Source of the DNA: Heterotrichella gracilis
Taxonomy: Eukaryota; Sar; Xanthophyceae; Tribonematales; Xanthonemataceae
Assembly: GCA_032358255.1 (NCBI GenBank)
Contig: JAULBX010023296.1
Span: 1 to 64,000, forward strand
Length of the DNA stretch: 64,000 bases
Direction of reading: 5' to 3'
Position 1 is the first letter of the stretch. Each line of letters starts with the position of its first letter. Shown in pieces: positions 47,442 through 60,100 of this stretch. The notes under the pieces are model-generated. The model was given only the letters and a program-made list of their open reading frames with translations, was not told the origin of the DNA and made no database searches. The position numbers and the translations under genes were made by a program.

Positions 47442-48962
47442 GCCTGTCTACACTAGCTGGGCATGGGCGGTTTGAAGAAACCCTCGCCAGTCGTGGTTTC
47501 TTCGACCCCAGCGCCTGAAAGCGATCGGACTTACGAGTTTGATATTTCTATGCTGGAAAGCACCGTGGAAACGGTTCGAAGCACGCCAGCCCGCTCAACT
47601 ATCTCACGGCTGTCACATGCATGCATAACCGCATGCATGCATCCGTTGTACGTCCAACGCAGGGTGTAGATTGTCCAGTGAATAAGGCAGGCATTGAGGA
47701 TAGGCTATCCACGCGTTATTAGGTTGAAAGCGTGGAAGACAGTGCACTTTCTCTCTTAAAAATACCTGCCCAAAGGTCCTTGGGTCACACAGGCGCCGGT
47801 CGGTGGAGTTTCGCTACCAAGTGCTTGGACTTGGTCCAAGATAAGACTGCACTTCTTTTCCCTGCAAAGTGGGCTCTATTCTATAACGCAAGTAGCAACT
47901 AGCAAGAGACCATCTGTGAGTTCAGAAAGTCATGCACAAACTCACACTCGGGTTGTTGATGGCATCGTCGTGGATGGCATCGAGTTCCTGTTGAGGATAT
48001 ACACACCCCTCCAAAATGCTGTGTGTGGTGCCTTGTACACGCCTTTCAGCGTGCCACCTCACCACTAAGCGCCATGTGTTGCAGTCCTTGGCGCCACAGG
48101 CAGTGCAAACATCCAGGGCGCACAATGGCCACTGCATGAGCATGAGCGGTCTGGTGAACTCGAGCAGGGTTATATCCAGTACACAGCTGCCCAGCCAAGT
48201 AAGCCAAGTTGCTTTGCCCACCAGCACCAAAGTTGGGCATGGCAGGAGGCGTGGAGCAAGGCAGTTGTGTGTCCCACAGGCTACAACACAAGCGTCTGAA
48301 CCACTGGAAAGGTAAACCCAGCGCCCTTCTCAGCACGGCGCACCACTGTGCGGCAGCACGACATGTGCAGGCACTTGTCGAAGCACAACCCTGCTATCCT
48401 AGGCCTCTGTCTGTGCGTTCGACCCAACTGCGCCACTGCCGCAAGCTGCACGCAACCTAAACATTACACCCCCTGCTTTGAGCAGGACCGTGGTGCGGAG
48501 CCAGCACCTCCTCCCCTGTGGCCTCACCATAGAAGTCCTGCACCTCCCAGCAGCAGTCTCACAGGTAGGCCAGTGGCTGCACCCATGTATGTCACACTGG
48601 GATGGGGTACCGGCTGCTCTCGTGCACTCGGAGCACAGGGGAGACTTTCATTGGGGCGTTGAGAGCTTAGGGTTTAGGACGCCACACACGCCAGTGTAGG
48701 AGACAAATGGGCCATGTCCTTTGCCAACCCTGCTTGCCCCTGCTAGGGCATTGACCACTGCCAGTTAACGGAGACCGGGGAATGCTTCCATGCTGCTAAC
48801 CCTAAACCCTAGCGCAGAGAAAATTCTGTGGCCAGTGCCACAACCAGCAACAATCAGGCACAAAGTGTGTGCACCTTTTTGTGACCGGTCACAAACTTGG
48901 TGGAGTTCACAATCAGCCACAACCAGCCACAAAACCTTGATCACCACCACAAAGCAGATACC
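47442..48962. promoter_or_regulatory. Divergent upstream region of RPC7 and the alpha/beta hydrolase
   Basis: Contains a double TGCATGCA cluster at 47616-47643, about 175-200 nt before the RPC7 start, and CCCTAAA words near 48797. A minus-strand frame at 47922-48230 was considered and not called. No exon is otherwise seen. Confidence 0.5.
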
Positions 48963-51388
48963 ATGGTAACCCCACCCTTGGTGGCGCTGCAGGGCGCCAG
49001 GCCACCACTACTATTCATCCACGGCTCCTACCATGGCGCATGGTGTTGGCAGGTATGTGGCGCTACACGTGCACGCCCCTGCTGCAACTGCATACCATGC
49101 TGCGAACCAATTGTTTTTTCCGGGGTGTGATATACTAGAACCAATCATGACCACATGGGACCTAGGTGTTGCCCATCGGCGCCGAATTTATTCCCTGCAT
49201 GTGCACCAAAATCTGTCCATTGCTGACCACCCATCTGCAGCTGCATAGGATGAAATAGTTGCTCATTTGTATTGCCGCATGGCTACAAATCACCACCAGC
49301 GACATGAGAGGGGATATCCTGCAGTATGAAGGTACATATCATTCTGCATCCCCCACAAAATGGGGAAATATCGATGCCGCTGCTAACCTACCTTTTCGGC
49401 ATGCAGGAGAACTTCATGCCTTATTTTTCTGCACGTGGGTACGACACCTATGCCGTCAGCCTGCGGGGTCAGGGGGACAGCGACCGGGGGGACCTAAAAA
49501 TTGGGGGCACATTGCAGTCACATGCCGACGATCTGGCCAGCTTTGTGGCCACTATGGACAGCGCCCCAGTGCTGATTGGACACTCGTTCGGAGGCCTTTT
49601 GGTGCAAAAGTGAGGCAGAAAATTGCCGCATGACCTGCAGCTGCCTTGTCTGATTAAGGAATGCAGCAGGCCGCAATATAGGCAAAGGAGTGATGCCGCA
49701 TATACACAGGAAGGCACAACGATGTGCATGTGTACGGTAATACAGAATAATGATGGCATAATATGATATAATACGACATAATATAATATCGGCAGTATCA
49801 GTTTCTTCTGTCATGTGTTCTCCTTCCCCAGGTCTCTCACTGTGAGAAAGCAAGGGGCAAACTGTCTACTTCAATTAATGTATGTGGTGAATTTATGCAG
49901 GTATGTGACCCAGCTGGAAGACAAGCCGCCAATTGCTGGAGTTGCATGCCTGTGCTCTGTCCCGCACACAGGCAACAAGGAGATTGTGGCGCGGGTGTTC
50001 AAGCGGTCCCTGGTGGATGCCTTCAAGATCACATGGTGTGCCAAATGCTCTTGGACCCAGTGTGCAGTCAGTAATTGCTTTGGGCTGTTTTCTTGCACAT
50101 GTGCTGCCAACCGTTTTGTGCTGTAATAAAGCAGTGCATCCATGGGGTTTTGACACGCTTATTGCGCTTTAGTTCTACTACTTGGCACACTACAAACACC
50201 TGTGGTGCTATGTACCGCTGCGAGTTGGATGTTCGATCGGCGTGTGTGGTCATGTGCAGGGCCTTTGTGGGGAAGTCGTTTGCGCGCAGCCTGGACGCTG
50301 CACGGGAGGCCTTCTTCTCCCCAGACATCCCGCTGGAGGACCTGAAGCGGTGAGCAATCGCAGGGCTTGAAGCAGCCATCCTTATTAATGGTGAAATCAT
50401 ATGGGGTTGCTGCAGGCCTATGTGTGCAGCATGTAAGGGCATGCGCAGCAGTGGTCCATGCCTTTTCGGTGGAGATAGGTGTTTCTCTTGTACGACTACA
50501 ACGCTGCAGGACCAGGCCATGCAGCGTGATATCCCCATGTCAGCCGTGTACCCACACCACCACCAACCGTCCTCATTATCAACCCAGCTGCAGCTCCATC
50601 GGTTCAGGAGGAATCATTAACAGAGTAAAAGGCATTACTCTTCGGCCCGCCAAAATTGCCCCTCCCATTCACGCCAAGAGAATCAACACCGCATGCTGTT
50701 TCCTACTTGCGGGAATACCCTAATTATGAACCCCTAAACCCTACAACCCTCCGTTTCCAGGTACCAAGCCCAGCTGGCGGCCTGCAGCCCTGTGCGCATG
50801 CTCGACCTGTCAGACATGATGAAAGAGGTGCCCCTGCCCCCCCCGCCACCCAGCGCACCCCCCGCCTTTGTGCTTGGTGGGGACAGCGACCTGGTGGTGG
50901 ATGTGGAGGCTGTGCGGGAGCTGGGTGGGTACTACGGTGTGGAGCCGGTGGTGCTGCGGGGCATGGCGCACGACTGCATGCTGGTGAGTGGGGGGAGTAT
51001 GGTATGCTGCAGGGCATGGCGCATGACTGCATGCTGATGAGTTGTGGGAGGAGGGTGGGTGGTGGAGGGGACAGCGGGGTGGTATGCTGCGGGGCATGGG
51101 GCATGACTGCAAGCTGGTGAGTGGGGCGGGGGAGGGTGGGTGGGTGGTGGAGGGGGAGATGGATAATATGCTGTGGGGGTTGGTGTGTCGGGTGTGCAGC
51201 AACGTGTGGCAACTGTGGCGCTGCACGCAAGAGTTGTGGAGGCCAGCTTGGTGAGGGGACGAGGCGGGGAGGGTATGCTCTGTGTGGTGTGCGGTACCCA
51301 TGTGTATGTGTATGTGTGTGTGCAGGACACGCGCTGGGAGGAGGCAGCAGCGGCGCTGGACAAGTGGTTGGGAACAATCAGCAAGTAG
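48963..51388 (+). CDS. Alpha/beta hydrolase fold protein
   Basis: Six plus-strand exons close in phase: 48963-49052, 49407-49609, 49901-50035, 50260-50349, 50761-50983, 51326-51388, giving 267 residues. Fold markers appear in order: LLFIHGSYHGAWCW (oxyanion strand and loop), the nucleophile elbow GHSFGG (Ser about 90), an acidic GGDSD late in the protein and the catalytic His in GMAHD. This triad order fits esterases, lipases and methylesterase-like hydrolases; the substrate cannot be inferred. The short start (MVTPPLVALQG) follows a good context (ACCATGG), and there is no clear signal or transit peptide. The boundary of exon 5 with its intron is repeated twice more in the following intron. 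The 3' flank has a 21-nt near-perfect palindrome at 51501-51521. Confidence 0.85.
50957..51130 (+). repeat. Three tandem copies of the exon 5 / intron 5 boundary
   Basis: The end of exon 5 (GGCATGGCGCACGACTGCATG, then the donor) recurs at about 51003-51045 and 51081-51130 with small changes, spaced some 75-80 bp. The third copy keeps a CTGGTGAGTGG donor; the second has lost the GT. Confidence 0.85.
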
Positions 51389-52083
51389 CTTCCAATTGGC
51401 AAGGGCGGAGATGTAGCGAGTGCAAACATGGAGACGGTGACAGCTGGCTCTTTGACATGACCTCCATGGTCCTGGAGACGCCGTGCACTGTTTGGGAAAG
51501 AAAGAAATAAATTATTTCTTTAAAGAAAGAGAGGGATGCACAAAGGCGGAGTTAAGGGGCCACTGGCTTGCACCAGCCTGGTGGCACCGACTGTTTGTGA
51601 AGTAACAGTGTTGCCATTTTGAACTATATTCTTGGGTAGATTACCGTCAATAGCTCCCCCATCCTGCGGCAGCATGATTTAACACTGCCAGGACCTGGTC
51701 ATTATGCACACACATGCGACATATAATATGTTTTTGTGGCACACAACTTGTATGTGCAAAGTTCTCAATTTATTCTTATTGATGTTGAACTTGCAATCCA
51801 GTTGGTGGTCACTCCAGGCCATGCGCAGGGGTAGTATTTGCCAAGTACAGTAACTTTCACAGTGGTAGAAGAGTCTTCAAATGGAGACGGTGGTAATGTA
51901 ATAAAACTACATGGAGCATTTCAAAATCTGCAAATGCAGCAGCAATCAAAATTTGGGAGAGCAAAAGAATAGCAAGCCTGAGCAGTTGAGATACTCATTC
52001 CCAAACACGAGATCTGGATTCGTTAAGGTTACCAGGTCCTGAACCTAGTGCACATCTATCTCGCGGGCTTATCCCCTTGCCCT
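51389..52083. other. Convergent 3' region
   Basis: Lies between the alpha/beta hydrolase and the rhodanese/FSH1 gene. AAAGAAATAA, one A, then TTATTTCTTT form a 21-nt inverted repeat at 51501-51521, about 113 nt after the hydrolase stop; it may mark the transcript end. Confidence 0.5.
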
Positions 52084-55000
52084 TCACACCAGGAACTGCG
52101 AGAAAAACGCCCTGTACTGCTGCACGCTCGCCTTGTTGGCCGGGATAATGTGGCCCGCCGCGTGGCGCACGCACTGCGCCATGTCAGCATCAAAGGCATC
52201 CACCAGCGCCTCGCTCTCATTGGTGCTGATCTGGCGGTCATGTGACTGGCAGCCAAACACGTGCAGGGAGGGCAGGGCGATTGGCGCCACGTCAGCCAGG
52301 AGCTGCTCCAGGCAGGGCGCTTGGGGGAGGTAGCCCGAGCACAAGACGGCGAATCTGAATCCAAATGGTGGCTGGTGGGACGATTTCAGTCCCGCAGTGC
52401 CATCACCAGCTGGTCCATGAGGTGTGCCTTGTGTCTCAGGGAGTGCGTGTGGGGGGTGGTGGGCAAGCTCCAGCTCTGTGGTACCCAATCCTGGCTCATA
52501 TGGGGTGCCTTGTGTCGGATCATCATGTTGAGACAGTTGCTGCAACTGCTGCTGCTGTAGCGCACATAGCGCTACCGCCACCGCGCTGCCCTGCGAGAAG
52601 CCCAAAACCCCGTCAAAGGGCCCCTGCGTGGCCGCCACCTCCCGCAGGGCCGCCAGGCTGGCCCCCCACCCCAGGCTCTGCCCCCTGTGCTGGTTGTCAG
52701 TCACGTGGGGGGGCGCCTCCACCCACGTGGTACGGGACCCTGGTTGTTGCATGGCCTCATGTTCCCATTCGGACATGAGCCAGGCCCGCTTTGGGGCTGG
52801 CATCCCCTCCCGCTGGTGTTGATGGTCATGGCGCACCCCTTGCTGGTGACAGCTGGCGACAGGTGCAGCTGCCGTTGACCCACCGTGGCGCATGTCTGTC
52901 CTCCCTGATTGAGCACGCCATTGCTCCCCTTGGTGTGCTGTGGTGGGTCCCTCTTGGCTGCGCATCGGCGCATTGCAAGCATCTGCGTTCTCACCACAGC
53001 ATTCTGCCACATGGGTTGTTGCCGTGCTGTGGTGATGGCCATTTGCAGCCTGTGATTGAACACCGCGAGGGGAATGTATCCCTCCCTCAGCATTGCCAGC
53101 CTCCCCTGCCTCCATGGATGTGCCCCCACTGCTGCCAGCTGGGCTCATGCTCTCATGATGTGCCAGCTCAGCATCCAGAGAGGGTGGTTCCTCCCCGCTG
53201 CCAGTCGCCTTGCTACACTCCCCCTGGGAAACTGGCTCCTTGGTACTTTTTAGTGGTTCCTCCCCGCTGACTGTTGATAATTCCTCCCCGTTGCCAGTTG
53301 CTTCACTTCCCTCCTCCTTCGGTACTGGCTTCTTGATGATGTACGGCAGCTCATGGGGAGCATCAACAAAAACGAACTCAATTATGTCTTGCAGCTTCTT
53401 CCTCAGGGATGCTGTGCGGCCCTGCAAGGATGGAAAATTAGGGCTCAGGAAAGGCGTTGCAAAATGCTCCTCCTTCCTTAGGAACGCTGTGCGGCCAAGC
53501 GGCTAACAAATATACAAACGATTATTTTGTTTGAAGGCAAGCAGCTCAACAAAGGCCATGGGAAACATATTCAAATTGATGCAGTTAATGGCTTCCTTCA
53601 TCCACTGCGTGCCCTTGCAATGTGAGGCAATGTGCCTGCAATTCGAGTGGGCGAGCCATGTACCCTCCGCACAACCCACCTTTAGCCCGCTTGCGTTCTG
53701 CCTGAAGCCATGTAAGCACAGCACTCTGAGCTTGCGGGGAGGGTTGCCACCGGGACCTGCACACACCCCACCATGCATGAGCAATATTTCTGCGATCGTA
53801 CTGCCGTATGCCATCATTTTCCCACGCACCACATCCGAACCCAAATAACACATATTACGATTTTGTTTTGCAGGTCTTCATTGGAACCCATAGAAATGAT
53901 TACTATGCAAAGATACTTAATGCAGTAAACCTTTTAGTAATCATGCATAGCTTGCTTGGGTACTGTGCATAGCTGCGCATTTTGCACATACGTAAGCTGT
54001 AGGTCCACAGCTGCAGCCCTTGGCGCAAACATGTTATGAGCAGGTAAGCACACATAACCCCACCTGAGGGTATGCAGCCGCGCTTGGCACATATCTCACA
54101 CACCAGCTGCTCGCCAGGTGGCGCATCCACGGCCACGCACTCCCCGCACACCAGCACCAGCATGCGGCACCTGGGAAGGAAATGCATGGAAATCAGGAAG
54201 TTGATACATTTCAATGCCCGATGTTTTGGAATGCATCGGTTTTTTACATGTTTTGAGGAACGAGGAGAGACCAGGCAAGGGCAAGGACACCAAAAGGCAC
54301 GCAGGGGACCAACACATCTCTCATCCAAAGAACAATCCAAAGGCAAGCCTGCAGCGAGCAATGAATCAGTACTAATGATTGCAACATCAAGACAAGGTAC
54401 AGACAGTGAGCATGCGGCGCCTCTGGAGAGTAGCATGCAACAGGCAGACTGCAGGGTGCAGCTGAAAGATTCCTAACAAGCATGTTTCACCTGGCGCAGC
54501 GCTGCCTGGGCCCATAGTCATCACATGGCCTGGCACACAGCAGGCAGCACCCAACCACTGCAGCGGGTGCGGTGGGGTCAGTGGGTCCCACCGCCACCCT
54601 CTCGTCAAACACAAAATTCTTCCCCTTGAAGAAGCCGCCATCGGGGAAGGCCTCGAGGTAGCGCTGGATGCCACCTGGCAGGATGGCAGTGGAGGAGGGT
54701 GGTCAGACAGGGGACGGTACGCTAAGTGCATCTTCAGATGTGTAATATAATGTTTGCGAGTTAACAGCAGAGTCATGATTAAGCCCCCCACTGTCCTTTC
54801 GGACCTCAAGGCAGCCCAGGCTAAGCAATTCCCAAATCTCTGAGAGATTTCTGGGTAATGCATGTTGACCTACCCTGCAGCTGGAGCACGTCGTTGAACA
54901 TGTCCCCCTTGGCCATGAGGTAGGCGGATGCACGCTCGCAGCGCACACCCCCAGTGCAGTACATAAGCACCTTCCTGCCCTTGAGGCGCTGCTGGTGTGC

Positions 55001-56623
55001 GTCCAGCCAGGCGGGGAGCTCGCTGAAGCAGCGCAGCTGGGGGTCCAGGAGAGAAACGCCCTCCTGAGAGTGAGAGGGAAAAGGGTTCGTATTCTACCGT
55101 ATGTAGAGTGTTTTTATTGCGATGTTTTTGCCTACAATTTTGCTGTCCCAGCCGGGGGTCCAGACACAAACTCCTGACATTAGGTTACAAGAAAAACGTA
55201 AATATAATACGATGATCATTGTGCATTTGTTATTCCCTTGTGATAATTTCATTACTCGTCAGGATGATTTTTGTAACATATTACACTCCCAGCACAGCAA
55301 CAAATGCTTAAGCATAATTATAAAAACAAGGTGCAGTTGCAGGTTCTCACAAATTGCCTCGCGACATTATGGCGCTGCGCAACCCTTACCCAACCACCCC
55401 ATCCCCACACACACCACGTCAAAATGGCCGATGCGCGTCTCATACAGGTTGCGCGCATCCAGCAGCACCGCCTCCCCTTCTGCGCCCCCCTGTGACGCCT
55501 CCCTCAGGGCCTGGTGGAACTGCTGGGGCGACACGTGGCGGGCACCGGAGGGCACCACGCTGCCTGTGCCGGTCTGTGTGTGTGTGGGTGCGGCCGCTGA
55601 GCGCTGGGAAGAACCAATGGTCACTACTTCCTGCGCAGCAAGGAAATCGAATATATTTCTAGTCCAAAGCGTGGTCCATAGCGTGGCAATTTTATTTATT
55701 CCTGATATGTTTATAGTGATTTGGTATGTATTTAAGGGCTTGCGCGCTGTGAACCCCGGTGCTGCTGTAGGCATACCCCACATACAACCCTTGGCTGATG
55801 ACACCATTCCTTCCAAAGCACCTACCTTGTCAGCTGGATCCTGGTCCATAGCGCGGCAAGGCAACCACGCATGTGTGCTTATTCAGTAAAGAATAAAAAA
55901 ATTAGTAAAATAAATATTTACCTTACACAGGGCCACCGTGAGGGTGCTGAACTTGGATGCCTCCACCGCCTGCTGGTTCAGCGCCCCCCCCGACTCAGCC
56001 AGCTTGAAGTCGATGTCTGACCCAAACAGCGGGTGCGCCTCCAGGGCCTGTATGTGTTGCTGCAGGCTGCGCATGGACCCGCCAACCTGCAGGTGATGGA
56101 CAGGAATGAGGGGGTGGCGTGGTCAGCTCTTTCCATGTAGAGCTCACCATAGGTTGGATGGGGTTTTGCACTACCAGGGCTTGTGTGTGGCGTTTGGAGG
56201 CTGTGCAAGGAGCCGCCAATCTAGGCGGTGACATGGCGGGCTGAGGGAGTGGGCGTGCCCACAGCATTTACTAGTGGCTGTCACTGTAGTGGTCACTGCA
56301 GGTGGGACCTTGAGCTGGGCTGCGTCGGGCGGAGTCTGTTGTCCCCTTATCAGTGACAGGGAGCCGGTAGTCCCCTGTGTTTACTGTTCGAGTAGGACGT
56401 CCTGTGGCCATTGCCATGGTGCCAGCCTTGGCTATCTGGCTGAACCTAGACACTAGTGAGTGCTTCTTGCTCCTACCGTCACGTTCAGGCCGTCCTCAGC
56501 AACTCGTATCCGGCCGCGAAGCTCCAACTGCCTACACGATTGCTCCATCCAGTCCCTGACTTCGACTTGCACCTCCCGGAGGTCGACATACTTGTAGTAC
56601 AATAGCACACCTTGGGGTTCCAT
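52084..56623 (-). CDS. Rhodanese (TRHO-type) / FSH1 serine hydrolase fusion
   Basis: Eight minus-strand exons close in phase: 56623-56477, 56086-55922, 55630-55418, 55063-54874, 54674-54491, 54170-54064, 53756-53680, 53421-52084, giving 806 residues. Residues 1-335 form a TRHO/UPF0176-type protein: N-terminal domain ([15 protein letters not shown]...), rhodanese domain with active-site CTGGVR (Cys about 211), and a Cys-rich tail ([23 protein letters not shown]) that may bind metal. Bacterial TRHO hydroxylates tRNA uridine-34. Residues from about 340 form an FSH1/OVCA2-type serine hydrolase: [18 protein letters not shown], nucleophile GFSQGS and late His in GHIIP. An insert of ~185 low-complexity residues separates FVDAPHEL from the rest. 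The phase-1 join between the two halves is exact. I recall an Arabidopsis protein (At1g09280) of the same plan. Confidence 0.87.
53471..53496 (-). repeat. Copy of the start of exon 8 in the preceding intron
   Basis: On the minus strand this reads GGCCGCACAGCGTTCCTAAG, against the true exon start GGCCGCACAGCATCCCTGAG at 53421. It sits about 75 bp upstream in intron 7. Confidence 0.8.
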
Positions 56624-57131
56624 CGTGAGTGGTTGGTTAAAGTTTGTTACAAGTGTGTGAATGACGGAGGTACCTTGCTATAAAAGCCGAGCAGTGGTGC
56701 GTATGCATGCATGCATATGGTGCGAGACGTGACATACGCCAATTGCACTCCAGCAAGGTGAACAGAAGTGCTTGACATTGGTCTTCAGATAGATAACCAG
56801 TTGCGCTTGGCGGTCATGCTACCACCTTCATAGCCAGTTCATTTGGGACAAGGCGTCCTCACACTCTAGTGCCCTCGGACCGTACCTGCCCTCGTGACGT
56901 ACATTGTGTCGCGTAAAAACATCAAAGCCGCTTCATACCCACAAGCAGACCCTAAGCGCCTGCAACCCTTAGTCTATACCGGGAAGGAGCCACTGGACCG
57001 TTCGTCGTATGTGAGTGTCGTAAATGCGCCCATGTGAATGCATGCATGTTTAGGGTTCGGCCACACCCACCCCTCGATCGACCCACTCTCACCGGGAAGG
57101 AACCAGTAACCCTAAACGCCCAGCCGCAAGC
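56624..57131. promoter_or_regulatory. Bidirectional promoter region with two TGCATGCA runs
   Basis: Only 508 bp separate the divergent starts of the rhodanese/FSH1 gene and the F-box/WD40 gene. One TGCATGCA run lies at 56702-56717 (about 80 nt from the left start) and another at 57037-57047 (about 85 nt from the right start), an almost symmetrical arrangement. Confidence 0.6.
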
Positions 57132-60100
57132 ATGGATGACGGCAGCACAGACGGTGTCTTACCTGAAGAAGGCCCACAGTCCAACTGGGACGACCTCCCG
57201 GACGGCTGCCTGCACCATGTGCTTCACTTCCTCCCTGTGCCCGATATGCTTTCGGTGCGCCAACTAGACAAGCGCTGCAAACGTCTGGCCTCGGAGGATG
57301 CACTCTGGAGGTAAACGCACGTTTCGTGAGTTGGGTTGGGGTGGTGAAATGAAACCTGACCTGTACATGCCTGTGTGAGCTGTGCCCACCCTGGTCGTTA
57401 CCCAGCATACCTACCCTGGGGACCCTTTTGCACTACGTCCCCACCTCATTCCATCACTACCACAAGTTTCGCCTCTTTCGTTCTCACGACCCGTTGCCGA
57501 CCAACCCAACAGCCAACCTTGTACCGTTTCCACTTTGTAAAACCCCCCATGCTGCCCCACCCACACCGCCCCCACCCCTCCAGGGACACGTTCGCAAAAA
57601 CCTTTGCGCACCACTACACCACCGCAGCCACTCCCGCCAGCGCATCCCACTGGGCGGAGCTGTATCAGACCCGGCATGCCAGGGAGGCCCGCTGGGCCCG
57701 TGGAGACGCCACCTGTCAGCCCCTGCTGTCACATACAGGGGTAGGTATGAGGTTTCTTGTATGTGCTAGGAGCACACACATCGGTTGTCGCCCTTAACCC
57801 CCAACCCTGACCTTTGGAACCTACCCCTGCCAGCCCCTCCTGTCACACACAGGGGTAGGTGCTAGGAGCGTGTGCACACACACCACTTGCCACTTGCCCC
57901 TTCTCCTGCCAACAGCTGACTGCCAACTGCTGCTCTGAGCCAACTGCTATTTTGGCACCGGAACCCCTCTGAATGTTGGTGAATGCACAACCACTATGGC
58001 AAAGGCGGTCGCCTAGGGTTTCCACCCGGGCTTGTCATGCCCTCGTGTCCTGAGAGCCCATTATGCGTGTGCTGCGCCTGTGTCTGGTGTGCGCTTCCTG
58101 CCAGGCATGGCCCGCAGCACGGATGTTTGCACTAGGGTTTGCACCTAGGGTTTGCACCTAGGGCCTTCATATGTGCATCCAGCCGCTGCCCTGGCGCCCT
58201 GAGAGTCCCCTCTATGTTGGTGCAGCCTGTGTTTGGGGTGCGCTTCCTAGAGGCGCCCTTCCCCCCAGGCATGGCCCTCAGCGCGGGTGTGCAGGGCAGT
58301 GGGGATGCATCTGAGCTGGTGCTGTGGCAGCTGGACAGCGAGCAAGGGGGGTATGGCAGGTGGGGGTGGTGCTGGGGAGGTAGTAGGTTGGGGTTGTTGC
58401 CATGCTTGTCACCTCTCTCCGCCGTAATGAGAAATGGAATTGGGGGTGGGGGGGCTTGGGGCACGCTTCCTTGATGTAGGATTTAGGGTATAGGGTTCAG
58501 GCGCCTGCCAAGCGGTGGCCACGTGCCAGGTGGCATCGTGTGGCCTCACAGGGATGTGCACGTGATCCGCCAGCCCTTAGCATACCCATTGCTTACCCAT
58601 TGCATACCCATGACCCCTGTGAAATTCACCTCAAATCTGCACCCTTCAGGGTCCACCAGCGGCTCATCCAGGAGCCAGAGGATGACCTGGCGGGGCTGTT
58701 CAACGCATGCCAGCTGGCGGGCACCTGCCGAGTGGCAGCCTGTGGCTTCACGGGGGACGTGCATGTGATCGACCTGTCCCCGCTGGAGATTGATGGCCTC
58801 ACCCGAGACGAGCTGCTGCAGTATGTGGAGTCCATGCACCTGGCACCGGCGCACGAAGCCTGCACCATGAGTCTGGAGGTGGGTTGCAGGGTTTACGGTT
58901 TAGAGTCGATGCACCTGGTGCCGGCTGACGAAGCCTGCACCATGGGATTGGAGGTGGGTTTTGGGTTTAGAATTTAGAGTTGATGCACCTGCCGCCGGCT
59001 GAGGACGCGTGCACCATGGGGTTAAAGGTGGATGTAGGGTTTAGGGTTTGGGGTTTGGGGTCGTGGGAGGTTGAGTGGCAACATCATGGGCAGTGGTGAT
59101 AACGGTTAATGTCAGTGCGGGGCTGCACTGTTTGCCTTACACCCTGTAGCACGCAAGCTGTAACTTGACCACTGCCCCATCATCCCCGGCACGGCTATCA
59201 AAGCCGTTGGCCACCGGTGGCATGGCTCTAAACCCTGCAACCCCAACCCTAAACCCAAATTCCCTCCTCCGTACCCCCCGCAGGGGCTGCCAGACATGCT
59301 GCGCACCCCGCCCTGACACTTAAACCCTAAACCCCAACTTCCTCGCCAGGCATGAGCTGTCAGATCTGCTGAGCAACCCCGCCCTGAACCTAAACCCTGA
59401 ACCCCAACTTCCTCACCACGCAGGAGCTGTCAGACCTGCTGTGCGCCGCCGGCCCCGCCCTGGTCCCCCGCCACAGCGCCACCCTGTGCGGCCATGTGCA
59501 GGCGGTGCCGGGGGTGTGCAGCCAGCCTGGCATGCTGGCCACCTCGTCGTTCGATGGGACCATCCGGCTGTGGGATGTGCCGGTAAGCTCCTGCAAATGC
59601 TTTCGATGTAATGCTTGTCTTTCTATGTATGCATTTGGCATTCACCAGCATGTTCACTGGCACGTCTGTATATCCTTGGGATCCCGCTCCATCCCACTCC
59701 ATGAGCACTACGGAGAGACTATTGCTGGAGGATGATGTTTTTTTTTATATACGGTTAAGAGTATAGGTTGACCTCAGACAGCTAGCCCAACACGGAAGCC
59801 ATGATGGACCCTGTAGCTTCCTCGATGCCTTGCTCACCCACCTCACCTCTCTGTGGCAGCCAAGCACCGAGAGCAGCGCCCCACCCACCCACATCCACCC
59901 CACTGCCGTGCTGCTGGATGCGGGTAGCGTTGAGTCCCCCACCCTGGTAGACACCCGCTCTGTGTGCTGTGTGGCCCTCACTCCAGACTGCACGCGCCTG
60001 TCTTCGGGGTGTAATGACCTGCAGGTGGGGGTGCGAAACAATAGGTATTGAGGTCCTTCAATCCTCAACCTATCAGGAGGATGGATACATATACAGTTTT

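Noticed and set aside
47922-48230. Minus-strand frame of 102 codons with an Asp/Asn-rich end
   Set aside because: No family motif and no neighbouring exon joins it in phase.
50724-51429. Long Pro/His-rich frames on the minus strand
   Set aside because: They are antisense to the G-rich triplicated exon boundary and its intron; low-complexity composition explains their length.
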